Of a DNA stretch of 39,169 nt, positions 23,903-31,862 are shown piece by piece; positions within the stretch are counted from its first letter, which is position 1, and each line of letters begins with the position of its first letter. The notes under the pieces are model-generated. The model searched no databases. It was not told where the DNA came from and worked only from the letters and a program-made list of their open reading frames with translations. The stretch lies in contig CAUPYH010000007.1 of NCBI GenBank assembly GCA_963515595.1, forward strand, positions 1-39,169, read 5' to 3'. Source of the DNA: Eikenella sp963515595. GTDB lineage: Bacteria; Pseudomonadota; Gammaproteobacteria; Burkholderiales; Neisseriaceae. Position numbers and translations under genes: made by a program.

Positions 23903-24358
23903 ATGCCCCTCGCCACCCTCGGCTTTTTCGTGTTTCACACCGCCACCATCCCCTACCACGGCATCGACCGCAGCCAAAGCTGGCGGCATCCACACAAAAG
24001 CATTGTCGGCAGCGACAGCCCGCCGCCGTCGCAATACACCGGCAAAGAGCCGGATACCATCACCATCCAAGCCGAGCTGCGCCCGGAAGTTACCGGCGGC
24101 GACGGCAGCATTGACTGGCTGCGCGATATGGCCGACAGCGGCCAGCCCTATCCGCTCATCCTCGGCACCGGCACGCTGCTCGGCAGCTACGTCATCACCG
24201 ACATCCAAGATAAGCAGAGCCAGCTCATGTATGACGGCAAAGCCCGCGCCATCAGCTTTAGCATGAGCCTGAAAAAAGTGGCAGACCATGCCTTCGGATT
24301 GGAGGGCGAAGCGCTCGGCCTTGCTGTCGGCATGGTGCGTAGCTTGGTAGGAGTGTAG
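23903..24358 (+). CDS. U: Tail protein U (P2 gpU family)
   Basis: This 151-aa protein matches gpU: LATLGFFVFHTATIPYHGID, then RSQSWRHPHKSIVGSDSPPP and QYTGKEPDTITIQAELRPEV. It is a tail tip component. It lies three bases after T and two before D, within one operon. Confidence 0.95.
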   Translation: MPLATLGFFVFHTATIPYHGIDRSQSWRHPHKSIVGSDSPPPSQYTGKEPDTITIQAELRPEVTGGDGSIDWLRDMADSGQPYPLILGTGTLLGSYVITDIQDKQSQLMYDGKARAISFSMSLKKVADHAFGLEGEALGLAVGMVRSLVGV

Positions 24359-24360
24359 CC

Positions 24361-25581
24361 ATGAGCCTGCTCGACACCGTGGCGGATGCCGCCAACAAAG
24401 TATTTGCCGCGCTCACCGACAGCGGCGGCCGCCATCTCACGCCCATTGCCCGCCTCACCATCGACGGCAAACCGTTCGGCAATGCCGCCGTTTCGCGCAT
24501 CGTCAGCATTGAGCTCACCGACAAACGCGGCTTCGAGGCCGACGAGCTCACCCTCGAGCTGGACGACTACGACGGCGCACTCGCCATCCCGTCCGCCGGC
24601 AGCAAAATCACCCTGCATCTCGGCTACCAAGAGACCGGTATTGTCGATAAGGGCGAGTATCTGTTTTCCGAGTTCACCCACACCGGAGCACCCGACCGTT
24701 TAAGCATCACCGCCCGCGCCGCCGACCTTGCCGAAACCCTTGCCCAGCAGAAAGAACGCAGCTGGCACAAAAAAACGCTCTATCAAATCGTCGAGGCCAT
24801 CGCCAAAGAGCACGGCTATCAATACCGCATTGCCGAGCAATACCAGCGGGAAACCATCGCCCATATCGACCAAACCAACGAGAGCGACGCCAGCTTCCTT
24901 TCCCGCCTTGCCGAACGCTATGATGCCATCGCCACCGTAAAAGCCGGCCGCTTGCTGTTTATCCCGGCCGGTGAGGCGCAAACCGCCGGCGGCGCACCCA
25001 TCCCACCGCTCACTATTACCCGTGCCAGCGGCGACAATCACAGCTTTAACTACTCGGCCACCAACGCCTACAACGCCGTCCGCGCCTACTACACCGACAA
25101 ACGAACCGGACGCCGCAAAGAGGTTGTCATCAACAAAGACAACCTCGAGCCGCAGCGCAAAACCGAAACCCGCAAAACCCGCCGCCGTCGCAGAAACGGC
25201 AGCCGCACCATCACCCGCACCGTGGAAACCACCCGCCGCATCAACACCGACGGCCTCAAAATCAAAACCCTGCGCCATCTTTACGCCAGCGAGCAAACCG
25301 CCCTCACCGGCGCCCGCGCCGCCTTCCGCCGCCTCTTGCGCGGCGCCGCCCAATTCAGCCTCACCCTGGCCGCCGGCCGCCCCGACCTCACACCGGAAAC
25401 CCCCGTCAGCGTGTCCGGCTTTAAACCCGAAATCGACAGCCAGCAATGGCTGATTAAAGAAATCAGCCACCGCCTCGACAGCAGTGGCTACAGCTGCGGC
25501 ATCCAGCTCGAGGGGCAAATCAACCTAGACGAACCGGCAAATGGCGGGGAGAAACCAACGCCCAGCAAAAAGGCTACCTGA
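24361..25581 (+). CDS. D: Tail/baseplate hub protein D (P2 gpD family)
   Basis: The 406-aa protein matches gpD (387 aa): LTIDGKPFGNAAVSRIVSIE, TDKRGFEADELTLELDDYDG, and LAQQKERSWHKKTLYQIVEA, followed by DASFLSRLAERYDAIATVK. It is a late-control/hub protein resembling T4 gp27. The basic stretch RKTRRRRRNGSRT near residue 275 is notable. The last codons contain an uptake sequence. It closes the FI-D operon; unlike P2, no ogr follows here. Confidence 0.95.
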   Translation: MSLLDTVADAANKVFAALTDSGGRHLTPIARLTIDGKPFGNAAVSRIVSIELTDKRGFEADELTLELDDYDGALAIPSAGSKITLHLGYQETGIVDKGEYLFSEFTHTGAPDRLSITARAADLAETLAQQKERSWHKKTLYQIVEAIAKEHGYQYRIAEQYQRETIAHIDQTNESDASFLSRLAERYDAIATVKAGRLLFIPAGEAQTAGGAPIPPLTITRASGDNHSFNYSATNAYNAVRAYYTDKRTGRRKEVVINKDNLEPQRKTETRKTRRRRRNGSRTITRTVETTRRINTDGLKIKTLRHLYASEQTALTGARAAFRRLLRGAAQFSLTLAAGRPDLTPETPVSVSGFKPEIDSQQWLIKEISHRLDSSGYSCGIQLEGQINLDEPANGGEKPTPSKKAT

Positions 25582-25632
25582 AAAAAATTCGGTATATCAG
25601 ATATAATAAACAGTAGAGAACAAGGAAAAACA

Positions 25633-26577
25633 ATGGTAACAGCAGTATCTTTATTCAGCGGTTGCGGCGGCTCGGACACCGGCGTGCATCAATTAGGCAT
25701 CAATATTCTAATGGCCAACGATATCATCCCTTACGCCCGGGATGTGTATCTAGCCAACTTGCCAGCTACCGATTATCTGCTTCAAGACATCCGCACAATA
25801 GAATCTTTCCCCGCCGCCGATTTGCTGCTGGGCTGTTACCCCTGCCAAGGATTCAGCCAAGGCGGATTGCGTCAAGCAGACAACAAGCTTAACTTCCTAT
25901 ATAAAGAATTTGCCCGAGCACTAAATCAAATCAAACCCAAAGCCTTCATCGTTGAAAACGTAAGCGGCATGTTGCGCTCCAACTACGAACACCTGCTCAA
26001 AGACCAAATCGACACCTTCACCCGTATCGGATACCGCGTGAAAACCCAAATTCTCAACGCGGCCGACTATGGCGTTCCTCAGTTGCGCCACCGTATTTTT
26101 ATTGTCGGCATCCGCCACGATTTAGGAGTGGAATACACCTTTCCTCAGCCCACGCACGGTCAACTTGGTCGGCATCCGCACATAACCATTCAAGAAGCTC
26201 TGGCAGGTTTCCCCGATTGGCCGGATGAAAGCGAATACTACAAAAAACCGTTTCATTGGTACTACATGTCGCGCAACCGCCGGCAAGATTGGAATGAACC
26301 GGCCAAAACCGTAGTCAGCAATGCCCGCCATACCCTATTGCATCCCGTTAGCCCAAAAATGGAAAAAGTGGGTAAAGACAAATGGCGCTTTGCCGAAAAT
26401 AAACCAGCCCGCCGTTTCAGCTATCGGGAATGTGCCGTCTTGCAGGGCTTTAAAAAAGATTTGGCGTTCCCGGAAACCGAAAACGCCAGCCTGATGAATA
26501 AATACAAAGTCATCGGCAATGCTGTGCCGCCTGCTCTATTCAAAGCCGTGGTGGCCGAATTATTGCCGTATCTCTAA
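25633..26577 (+). CDS. C5-cytosine DNA methyltransferase
   Basis: The 314-aa enzyme transfers a methyl group from SAM to carbon 5 of cytosine. All main motifs are present: I (LFSGCGGSDTG), IV with catalytic C71 (GCYPCQGFS), VI (FIVENVSGM), VIII (QLRHRIFIVGI) and X (KVIGNAVPPALF). A TATAAT at 25602-25607 could serve as a -10. It is convergent with the AT-rich gene behind it, overlapping its stop by four bases. It probably protects phage or host DNA from the adjacent predicted nuclease or from host restriction. The recognition site cannot be read from the sequence. Confidence 0.93.
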   Translation: MVTAVSLFSGCGGSDTGVHQLGINILMANDIIPYARDVYLANLPATDYLLQDIRTIESFPAADLLLGCYPCQGFSQGGLRQADNKLNFLYKEFARALNQIKPKAFIVENVSGMLRSNYEHLLKDQIDTFTRIGYRVKTQILNAADYGVPQLRHRIFIVGIRHDLGVEYTFPQPTHGQLGRHPHITIQEALAGFPDWPDESEYYKKPFHWYYMSRNRRQDWNEPAKTVVSNARHTLLHPVSPKMEKVGKDKWRFAENKPARRFSYRECAVLQGFKKDLAFPETENASLMNKYKVIGNAVPPALFKAVVAELLPYL

Positions 26578-27614
26578 TAAAATTTTTCCTTTACTTCAGA
26601 GAATTGTTTTATATTGCCGATAATTTCATCAGGCATTTGAATATCTATATTCAGGTCAATAATATTTTGAAGAATACGCGCTCTATCAAAAATTATTGCA
26701 CCACTTGTATCTTCACTCACAAAACTCCGTTTTTGTAAGTGGTCAAACCAGTCGTATGGGCTAAATAGAATATGGCTGTGTGCAATATCCAATTCTATTT
26801 TATTGCGAAGCCTGGCAAAAGAAGCTTCAGTAGCCTTATCGGTTAATATATCAATATCCGAAGAGCAGCTACATTGCATAGCCACAAAAGGCAATTTGCC
26901 AACTTTATTATTCCTGCATTTATGAAAGGCTATCAAGTCCAGCCCCAAATCACCGCTATTAGAAAAGTTTGCTTTTAATGCATGCTTATCCAAGCATAAA
27001 TCACCAATAAGCGCCTTCAATCTTTCATTATTATTCCCGCTATAAGTATCAACCCCACTGGCAGCAGCCCCAAATCTTTTCACAATCCATCCGTAATCGG
27101 TATTAAATATTTTCTTAGCTAACTCATAACAAACTTCTTCAAAAAAATTACGGTATAAATTTGGGTGACGCAAATACTTCGCATATAATGCAAACAAAAA
27201 ATAGAGATAAATATTAGCCTTATGATGTGTTCCGTCAAAAGAAATTAAGCAATAGCCACCTTCATCCACTTCGAGAGAAAAAGGCCAAAAATCCTTCCAC
27301 TCATTTTTTCTCTTTTCAAACCGAATCCGGATAAATTTAATGAGCTCATCCATTGAAACCTTATCTGGATAAGGCTCGCCATATTCCAATGCTAAATCAA
27401 TCTCATCAAAATCATATTCATTCGTGATATTCCTGTTGTCTTCAAGCAGGTTAAGCACCTCTCCAACAGAATAAGATTTATCTATATGGCATACTGCCCG
27501 AAGCTCCATATGGTCAAGCAGCACCCCTAGTAATTTCGTAGATTGCCTAGCAAAGTAGTCATTCTTGAATTCTGTTGCTTTAAACCAAGCATTAAGAGAA
27601 TCGATATCACACAT
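26574..27614 (-). CDS. Predicted PD-(D/E)XK-like endonuclease of the island
   Basis: I do not recognise this 346-aa protein by overall similarity. Residues 219-250 read NSGDLGLDLIAF, then FVAMQCSC, which resembles the Mrr-type nuclease core (GD-x-G-x-D, then Q-x-K) with serine where lysine is usual. It is AT-rich compared with the phage genes and lies next to a C5 methyltransferase, so a restriction role is reasonable. AGGA precedes the ATG at 27614. It is nine bases downstream of the ParB-like gene in the same operon. It could also be a dead nuclease or a different effector. Confidence 0.55.
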   Translation of the reverse strand: MCDIDSLNAWFKATEFKNDYFARQSTKLLGVLLDHMELRAVCHIDKSYSVGEVLNLLEDNRNITNEYDFDEIDLALEYGEPYPDKVSMDELIKFIRIRFEKRKNEWKDFWPFSLEVDEGGYCLISFDGTHHKANIYLYFLFALYAKYLRHPNLYRNFFEEVCYELAKKIFNTDYGWIVKRFGAAASGVDTYSGNNNERLKALIGDLCLDKHALKANFSNSGDLGLDLIAFHKCRNNKVGKLPFVAMQCSCSSDIDILTDKATEASFARLRNKIELDIAHSHILFSPYDWFDHLQKRSFVSEDTSGAIIFDRARILQNIIDLNIDIQMPDEIIGNIKQFSEVKEKFY

Positions 27615-27623
27615 CTTAAAATC

Positions 27624-28769
27624 CTATCGCGGTTTATTTGCTGATAAAATGCGTGTAACATCTCTAGACATTTTGATGAAATCTTCCCCTATCTGCTCCA
27701 AATCACTTGCATGAATTTTTGTGAAAGGAGTAGCATCGTCATGCTCATCGGCATTCCGCCTTATTTTAGTAATGAGCTCGTCTAGTTCCCTAGCGTTTTT
27801 TTCAACTAGCACGATTGTCTGCTCAAAAGCAGAGATATAACCGTCACTCAAGCGATAAGCAAGTTGCAAATCTAATGTTTTTTTAAATATCTCAATAGAT
27901 TTTTGATTCTCCAACACTCTAGCTAGGATAGGAATTTGGCGTGAATCTGGAACGGGGGTCTTACCATGAGCATCTTCTCGAAATAGCCATATGAATAAAT
28001 CTTTTCCATGTGCAGAATTAAAATTATGCTGGTCAACATCACTTGCACTTTCCAGTCCAACATATTTATAGACACTAGGGAATGTTAATGCAGTATAAAT
28101 TAAACTGAAGTCAACTTGTTTTTGATCCAATCCTTGGATATCAAAAAACGTCCCTTTTTCATCTTTGCCTTTTTCATAGATGTAATATGCAGCCAGCGTC
28201 TTCCCAACAGTTGGCGCCTTGCTGCCAATTTGCCGCGCCAAGATTTTGTGAATCTCCTCATTGTTGCCGCTCAAATCAGGCCGTTGTTCTAAAAGAAGAG
28301 ATTTAAGCTGGTTGAGGTAGATAGCCTTCTCTAGCGAGCCCCACGATTTAGTGCCGGTAATATGCTTGAAGCCAAGATAGCCCAAGATGTCCTCGCGGCA
28401 ACAAAATTCCAAGCATGGCACACGAGACGGTCGGTGAATACTCTGCTCATTAACAATGGCTTGAATTGATGGCAGACTACTTAACTCTGGATTTTGCAGT
28501 ATCTTTAATGCACTCAATCTCCGATTGCCTTCAACCACAATCAATTTCCCGTGGCCGTTTTGATAAACCAGCAGCGGCTCGCCCGGGAAAAAGCCTTGCT
28601 CAGCAATAGAAACAATCAAATCGATCAAAGACTGCTCACTCAGCATGTATTTGATTACTTCATTTTCATTGCTTTTATCAAAAGATAATGCTGCAAAACG
28701 AGGATTTTCAGGGTCAAAATATAAATCTGAAACAGCAATATCTCTGGATTTGGGGAAAGTATGCGACAT
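27624..28769 (-). CDS. ParB/Srx-like domain protein of the island
   Basis: Starting at ATG 28769 (preceded by GGAG), the 381-aa protein has an N-terminal ParB-like domain: ISVSDL-like opening (DIAVSDLYFDPENPRFAAL), LIVSIAEQGFFPGEPLLVYQ, and the hallmark VEGNRRLSALK (residues 79-89). Such folds can bind CTP, act as NTPases or nucleases, or cleave DNA. The remaining 280 residues are helical and I do not recognise them. The composition is AT-rich, unlike the structural genes. It is transcribed with the predicted nuclease, toward the methyltransferase, and probably serves the same defence or DNA-modification system. Confidence 0.72.
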   Translation of the reverse strand: MSHTFPKSRDIAVSDLYFDPENPRFAALSFDKSNENEVIKYMLSEQSLIDLIVSIAEQGFFPGEPLLVYQNGHGKLIVVEGNRRLSALKILQNPELSSLPSIQAIVNEQSIHRPSRVPCLEFCCREDILGYLGFKHITGTKSWGSLEKAIYLNQLKSLLLEQRPDLSGNNEEIHKILARQIGSKAPTVGKTLAAYYIYEKGKDEKGTFFDIQGLDQKQVDFSLIYTALTFPSVYKYVGLESASDVDQHNFNSAHGKDLFIWLFREDAHGKTPVPDSRQIPILARVLENQKSIEIFKKTLDLQLAYRLSDGYISAFEQTIVLVEKNARELDELITKIRRNADEHDDATPFTKIHASDLEQIGEDFIKMSRDVTRILSANKPR

Positions 28770-28790
28770 AGCCACTCCAAAAAAACAAAC

Positions 28791-28821
28791 AACAGGTTGC
28801 CTACAAATCCGGCAACCTGTT
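28791..28821. terminator. Bidirectional terminator between repressor and ParB-like gene
   Basis: AACAGGTTGCC (28791-28801) and its reverse complement (28811-28821) form an 11-bp perfect stem followed by T-rich sequence in plus direction and by a run of T on the minus strand. Confidence 0.75.
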
Positions 28822-28831
28822 TTCTTTTAAT

Positions 28832-29935
28832 CTAATCCACTCTACCAATTTTGGTATGGCAGAAGCCAATGATTGCAAAATCGTCCGGCGGCGAAGCCGG
28901 ATCAACATATTCCGTTTCGTAGATGGGGTTGTCGCTGCTGATGCGCAGCCGGCCGTCGGCCAGCCATTGCAGCCGCTTAATACGCAGCGCCCCATTCAGG
29001 CGCAGCACGAATACGCCGTCGCCGCGTTGGTGCGTCAGGTTGATAAGTACGATGTCGCTGGTTTTCAGGCCGGGGCTCATGCTGTCGCCTTTAATCGGCA
29101 GGCAGGCCAGCTGGCCGGCAATCAGCTCCTCACGCTCCAGCCACTCCGAATCAAACGGTATCTGCTGGATGATGTTTTCGGTATCAAAAAAACTACCATG
29201 CCCGGCGCTCACTGGTACATCGTATAACGAAACTAATTGGATTTTCTCGTTATCAATATTACTCGTAATAGTTTGATTCTCAACTCCATAGGGCTTGTTT
29301 TCATCATCAGATACCAACTTTCGGTGTCCAATCTCAAGCCAAACTTCTTTTGCAAGCTCAGAATGTGTTTTAGGAGCTTCGCCTTTACCAAGAATCAGCC
29401 AATCCAGTGATATGCTGGTTTTATCAGCAAGAAATATCAAATAACGATATGGTATATATCCGTGATTAATCCAGCGATTAATTGTTTTAACAGGTACATT
29501 TATAAAGCCAGAGAGAGTATCAACATCCTCTATATCTAGGGCTTTTTTTAACCTTGCCAAAATTGCATAGACACATGCTTGATCTTGTAAGTCCGGATTG
29601 TCCGATGCCGCTAACTGCTCCCAAGCGCCATTGTTTAGTACGCTATCTATATTTTGTGAAATCGATGGCTCAAATATCGCATCAAACTCATCGTCTTTCA
29701 GATACGGCTTGGGTATGGCGGCCGCCGGAGGAAATATGGAATCATTGCTTCCTTTTAAAATCCAATCAACGGACACACCCGACAATTTAGATATAACCAG
29801 CAGATAATCAATAGGAATATTATCCCGAGACTTCCAGCCGGAAACGCTGGATTCAGCTTGGTTAAGTTTTTCAGCCAATTCTTTATTAGTTTTAACACGC
29901 AAAGCTGCTTTTGCTCGTTCAAATACAGTGCTCAC
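28832..29935 (-). CDS. CI-type phage repressor with two HTH domains and S24 peptidase
   Basis: From GTG 29935 (AAGG eight bases before) the protein has 367 residues. Residues 1-62 form a CI-repressor HTH (TNKELAEKLNQAESSVSGWK, SVDWILKG). Residues 120-185 form a second, diverged copy (VDTLSGFINVPVKTINRWIN, SLDWLILGKGEA). Residues 235-360 form a LexA/CI S24 domain with a candidate cleavage site at A244-G245, catalytic S285 (IKGDSMSPG) and K320 (RIKRL). It would maintain lysogeny and be inactivated by RecA after DNA damage. It is divergent from the early genes across an operator-like region. Confidence 0.9.
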   Translation of the reverse strand: MSTVFERAKAALRVKTNKELAEKLNQAESSVSGWKSRDNIPIDYLLVISKLSGVSVDWILKGSNDSIFPPAAAIPKPYLKDDEFDAIFEPSISQNIDSVLNNGAWEQLAASDNPDLQDQACVYAILARLKKALDIEDVDTLSGFINVPVKTINRWINHGYIPYRYLIFLADKTSISLDWLILGKGEAPKTHSELAKEVWLEIGHRKLVSDDENKPYGVENQTITSNIDNEKIQLVSLYDVPVSAGHGSFFDTENIIQQIPFDSEWLEREELIAGQLACLPIKGDSMSPGLKTSDIVLINLTHQRGDGVFVLRLNGALRIKRLQWLADGRLRISSDNPIYETEYVDPASPPDDFAIIGFCHTKIGRVD

Positions 29936-30072
29936 AAGTATTACCTTAAAAAACAATTAAATACGCAAACAACGTAAATTCGCTATTTACGAATTCGTAT
30001 TTTAGGTATACAGTAGGAACTACCACGAACCTACAACTGTATAGCCTATTGGGCAGAAAGGTAGATTATAGA
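29936..30072. promoter_or_regulatory. Repressor/early operator-promoter region
   Basis: This AT-rich gap holds TACG-N7-CGTA (29962-29976), CGTAAAT/ATTTACG (29973-29991) and the perfect palindrome TACGAATTCGTA (29989-30000). These are good candidates for repressor operators. A further inverted repeat joins TATACAGTAGG (30007) with CCTA...CTGTATA (30030-30043). Early-gene and repressor promoters must lie here, but I cannot place them exactly. Confidence 0.7.
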
Positions 30073-30354
30073 ATGAGTAAGCAAAATGTTAAAGAGCCTA
30101 ATCAAGAAACTCATCGGATACGCAACAACAGTCCAATCATCCAAGCTGTCGTTCGTAAGCAGGAAGAAATCACGTTAATCAAACAGGCTGCGGCTCTTAG
30201 TGGTTCTAGTGTCTCTGGTTTCGTACGTACTGCTGCAATCAAAGCTGCCCGCCAAGCGTTGGCAGCTTCTGCTGCTGAAGCTGCTGCCCTGAAAGCTGCC
30301 CGCGAAGTACTGGCATCCGCCACGCGTGCTGCTGAATCGGTAGCCGCATCCTAA
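30073..30354 (+). CDS. Ribbon-helix-helix regulator (DUF1778/Arc-like)
   Basis: The 93-aa product from ATG 30073 contains a short strand and two helices (PIIQAVVRKQEEITLIKQAA, then SGSSVSGFVRTAAIKAARQA) like TacA/DUF1778 antitoxin-type RHH proteins, and an Ala-rich C-terminal helix. No GNAT toxin is adjacent. As the first early gene opposite the repressor it is likely to be a transcription switch protein (Cro/Cox-like role). An alternative TTG start at 30049 is possible. An uptake sequence follows. Confidence 0.75.
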   Translation: MSKQNVKEPNQETHRIRNNSPIIQAVVRKQEEITLIKQAAALSGSSVSGFVRTAAIKAARQALAASAAEAAALKAAREVLASATRAAESVAAS

Positions 30355-30398
30355 GCCCCTTCAGGCTACCTGAACACCAAGACACGAAAGGGCTAATC

Positions 30399-30878
30399 AT
30401 GGCAAAAATCCAATACAGCAAAAAACTGCGCCGCCTGCAATCTAAGTTGGCCGCGCTATCTCAACGCATCGCCGTCTTGCAGGCTGCCGGTGGGCAAGCG
30501 GCTAATACGGCATGTGCTCATCCTGCCAGCGCAGGATTTCTTCCAACCCCTGCTGCGCCAGCAACGCAACCGATGCATCCGATTCATTCAGTTGCTCCAG
30601 CATCCATTGCAGGGCATCGGGAAAATGCTCGTATGCAATCATGCCGGCCTTGTAGTCATCCGTCAGCGCCAGTTCCCGAGCCAGCAGATACGCCACTGCC
30701 CGCCATGCGGCAGCTGCCGCGTTATTGCTCAAGCCGTCTTGAGCTGTTGAGTTTTGTTCAAGAGCCATTGCTCCCCCGTCTTCTGGAATTGCTGGAAAAT
30801 AAAACAAAGATATACGCAGAAATCAACGAGCTGCTTAGTCAAATGGGCGTAGCGCCGCATGAAAAGGGAAGGGGCTAA
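30399..30878 (+). CDS. Early gene of unknown function, tandem copy 1, with nested antisense ORF
   Basis: The 159-aa frame starts MAKIQYSKKLRRL behind a strong AAGGG site. About 35 N-terminal residues are coiled-coil, and about 35 C-terminal residues again (LLELLENKTKIYAEINELLS). The middle (about residues 38-125) is Pro/Ser/Ala-rich with AT-rich third positions, unlike real genes here. On the opposite strand the same DNA carries a normal-looking protein (30502-30769). The next gene (30881) repeats both the start and this architecture. No function is recognised. Confidence 0.6.
   Translation: MAKIQYSKKLRRLQSKLAALSQRIAVLQAAGGQAANTACAHPASAGFLPTPAAPATQPMHPIHSVAPASIAGHRENARMQSCRPCSHPSAPVPEPADTPLPAMRQLPRYCSSRLELLSFVQEPLLPRLLELLENKTKIYAEINELLSQMGVAPHEKGRG
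30502..30769 (-). CDS. Antisense ORF nested in tandem copy 1
   Basis: From ATG 30769 the 88-aa product (MALEQNSTAQDG..., ending LEEILRWQDEHMPY) is helical and balanced in composition, with frequent CTG and normal third-position use, while the plus-strand reading of this part looks like a shadow. GGGGGAG lies just two bases before the ATG. An upstream in-frame ATG at 30807 is also possible. Function is unknown. A similarly placed gene lies in the next copy. Confidence 0.55.
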
Positions 30879-30880
30879 TC

Positions 30881-31393
30881 ATGGCAAAAATCCAATACAG
30901 CAAAACTCTGCGCCGCCTTTTGGCGCGCCTGCATCAAATCAGCCGGCGCATCGCCGAGGCCTATCAGGCCGCGCCCGATGAAATCGTCAGCACCCCGTTT
31001 GATTGTGCAGATTCAGCCGCGAATCCAGCGTCGCCAACGCTTCCTCAATCACCCGCTGCTCCTCTCCCGGCTCCGGGCTGTGCAACATCAGGCCAAGCGT
31101 CCGCTCCTCTGCAATCAGGGGCGCGATTAGAGAGCGAACAGCCTCTTTATCCTCGTTATATTCGCTTAAAACATTTCGCAGCAAAGCAGCAATTAGTAAT
31201 TCTTGAGCATCAATTTCTAATTCGGCAGCAGATGTTGAGCGGCCTGACTGCGCAGGGGCGTTCTTTAATTCGCCGACGTTCGATTTCCGATTCATTTTTA
31301 ATCTCCGGTTATTTTAATCAGTGGTTAAAAAAATATGATGAGCTTATCACGGAATTAGACACTCTGCTGGAAGGGATAACCGATGACGCCTAG
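30881..31393 (+). CDS. Early gene of unknown function, tandem copy 2, with nested antisense ORF
   Basis: This 170-aa frame begins MAKIQYSKTLRRL, nearly identical to copy 1 over the ribosome site and first 13 codons. It ends with a coil (LKKYDELITELDTLLEG) and overlaps the next gene by eleven bases. The middle is again Pro/Ser-rich at first (DSAANPASPTLPQSPAAPLP). A nested antisense gene runs from 31295 to 30987. The two copies suggest duplication of the whole sense/antisense module, then divergence. Confidence 0.6.
   Translation: MAKIQYSKTLRRLLARLHQISRRIAEAYQAAPDEIVSTPFDCADSAANPASPTLPQSPAAPLPAPGCATSGQASAPLQSGARLESEQPLYPRYIRLKHFAAKQQLVILEHQFLIRQQMLSGLTAQGRSLIRRRSISDSFLISGYFNQWLKKYDELITELDTLLEGITDDA
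30987..31295 (-). CDS. Antisense ORF nested in tandem copy 2
   Basis: The 102-aa product (MNRKSNVGELKNAPAQSG..., then ELLIAALLRNVLSEYNEDKE and VIEEALATLDSRLNLH) looks like a real helical, acidic protein. GGAG lies seven to eight bases before the ATG, a textbook ribosome site on the minus strand. It may be distantly related to the antisense product in copy 1 (shared Ala-rich start and EE(A/I)L helix near the end). No known domain is recognised. Confidence 0.65.
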   Translation of the reverse strand: MNRKSNVGELKNAPAQSGRSTSAAELEIDAQELLIAALLRNVLSEYNEDKEAVRSLIAPLIAEERTLGLMLHSPEPGEEQRVIEEALATLDSRLNLHNQTGC

Positions 31394-31862
31394 CCCCATC
31401 AATCAAGCCATCCGCACGATGGCACAGTCGCCCAACGGTGGCTACGCCGCTAGCGCCGCCATGCTCGGTATGACCACCGCTGCGCTGGAAAACCGCCTCT
31501 ACGAAGTCAAAGGCCAGCGCATCGGCATTGCTGAAGCCATGCTGCTGCAACGCCTCACCGAGCGCACCGATTTTGCCGCCGCCGTGGCTGCCGAAAGCGG
31601 CGGGGTATTTGTACCGGTGCCGGAAATGGATGCTGCCGCCTTGCTCGGTGAAGACATCCGCGACCATCTGCACAGCTCGGTCGAGGAGCTCGGGCACCTG
31701 TTTCAATCATGGCGAGAATCTACGGCAGACGGCTTTTTGAGCCGGCCTGAAAGCGCCGAGCTGTGGAAGCAAGTGCGCGGCGTGGTGAGCCACCTGGTAT
31801 CTGTGGCCGCGCTCACCGACCGCATCTATGGGGATTTTTCAAATGCCGCTGAAAAACCGTAA
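31383..31862 (+). CDS. CII/YmfL-like regulatory protein
   Basis: The 159-aa protein has an N-terminal pattern of the CII/CP76-type phage regulators: INQAIRTMAQSPNGGYAASA, AMLGMTTAALENRLYEVKGQ, and IAEAMLLQRLTERTDFAAAV. It then has a helical C-terminal half. These DNA-binding proteins act in the lysis-lysogeny decision. The start lies inside the end of the preceding gene, suggesting coupling, and the stop overlaps the Ogr-like gene. Confidence 0.8.
   Translation: MTPSPINQAIRTMAQSPNGGYAASAAMLGMTTAALENRLYEVKGQRIGIAEAMLLQRLTERTDFAAAVAAESGGVFVPVPEMDAAALLGEDIRDHLHSSVEELGHLFQSWRESTADGFLSRPESAELWKQVRGVVSHLVSVAALTDRIYGDFSNAAEKP

Noticed and set aside
28645..28830. 61-codon plus-strand frame across the ParB-like gene start
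   Set aside because: It overlaps the ribosome site and terminator of real genes and has no supporting signals.
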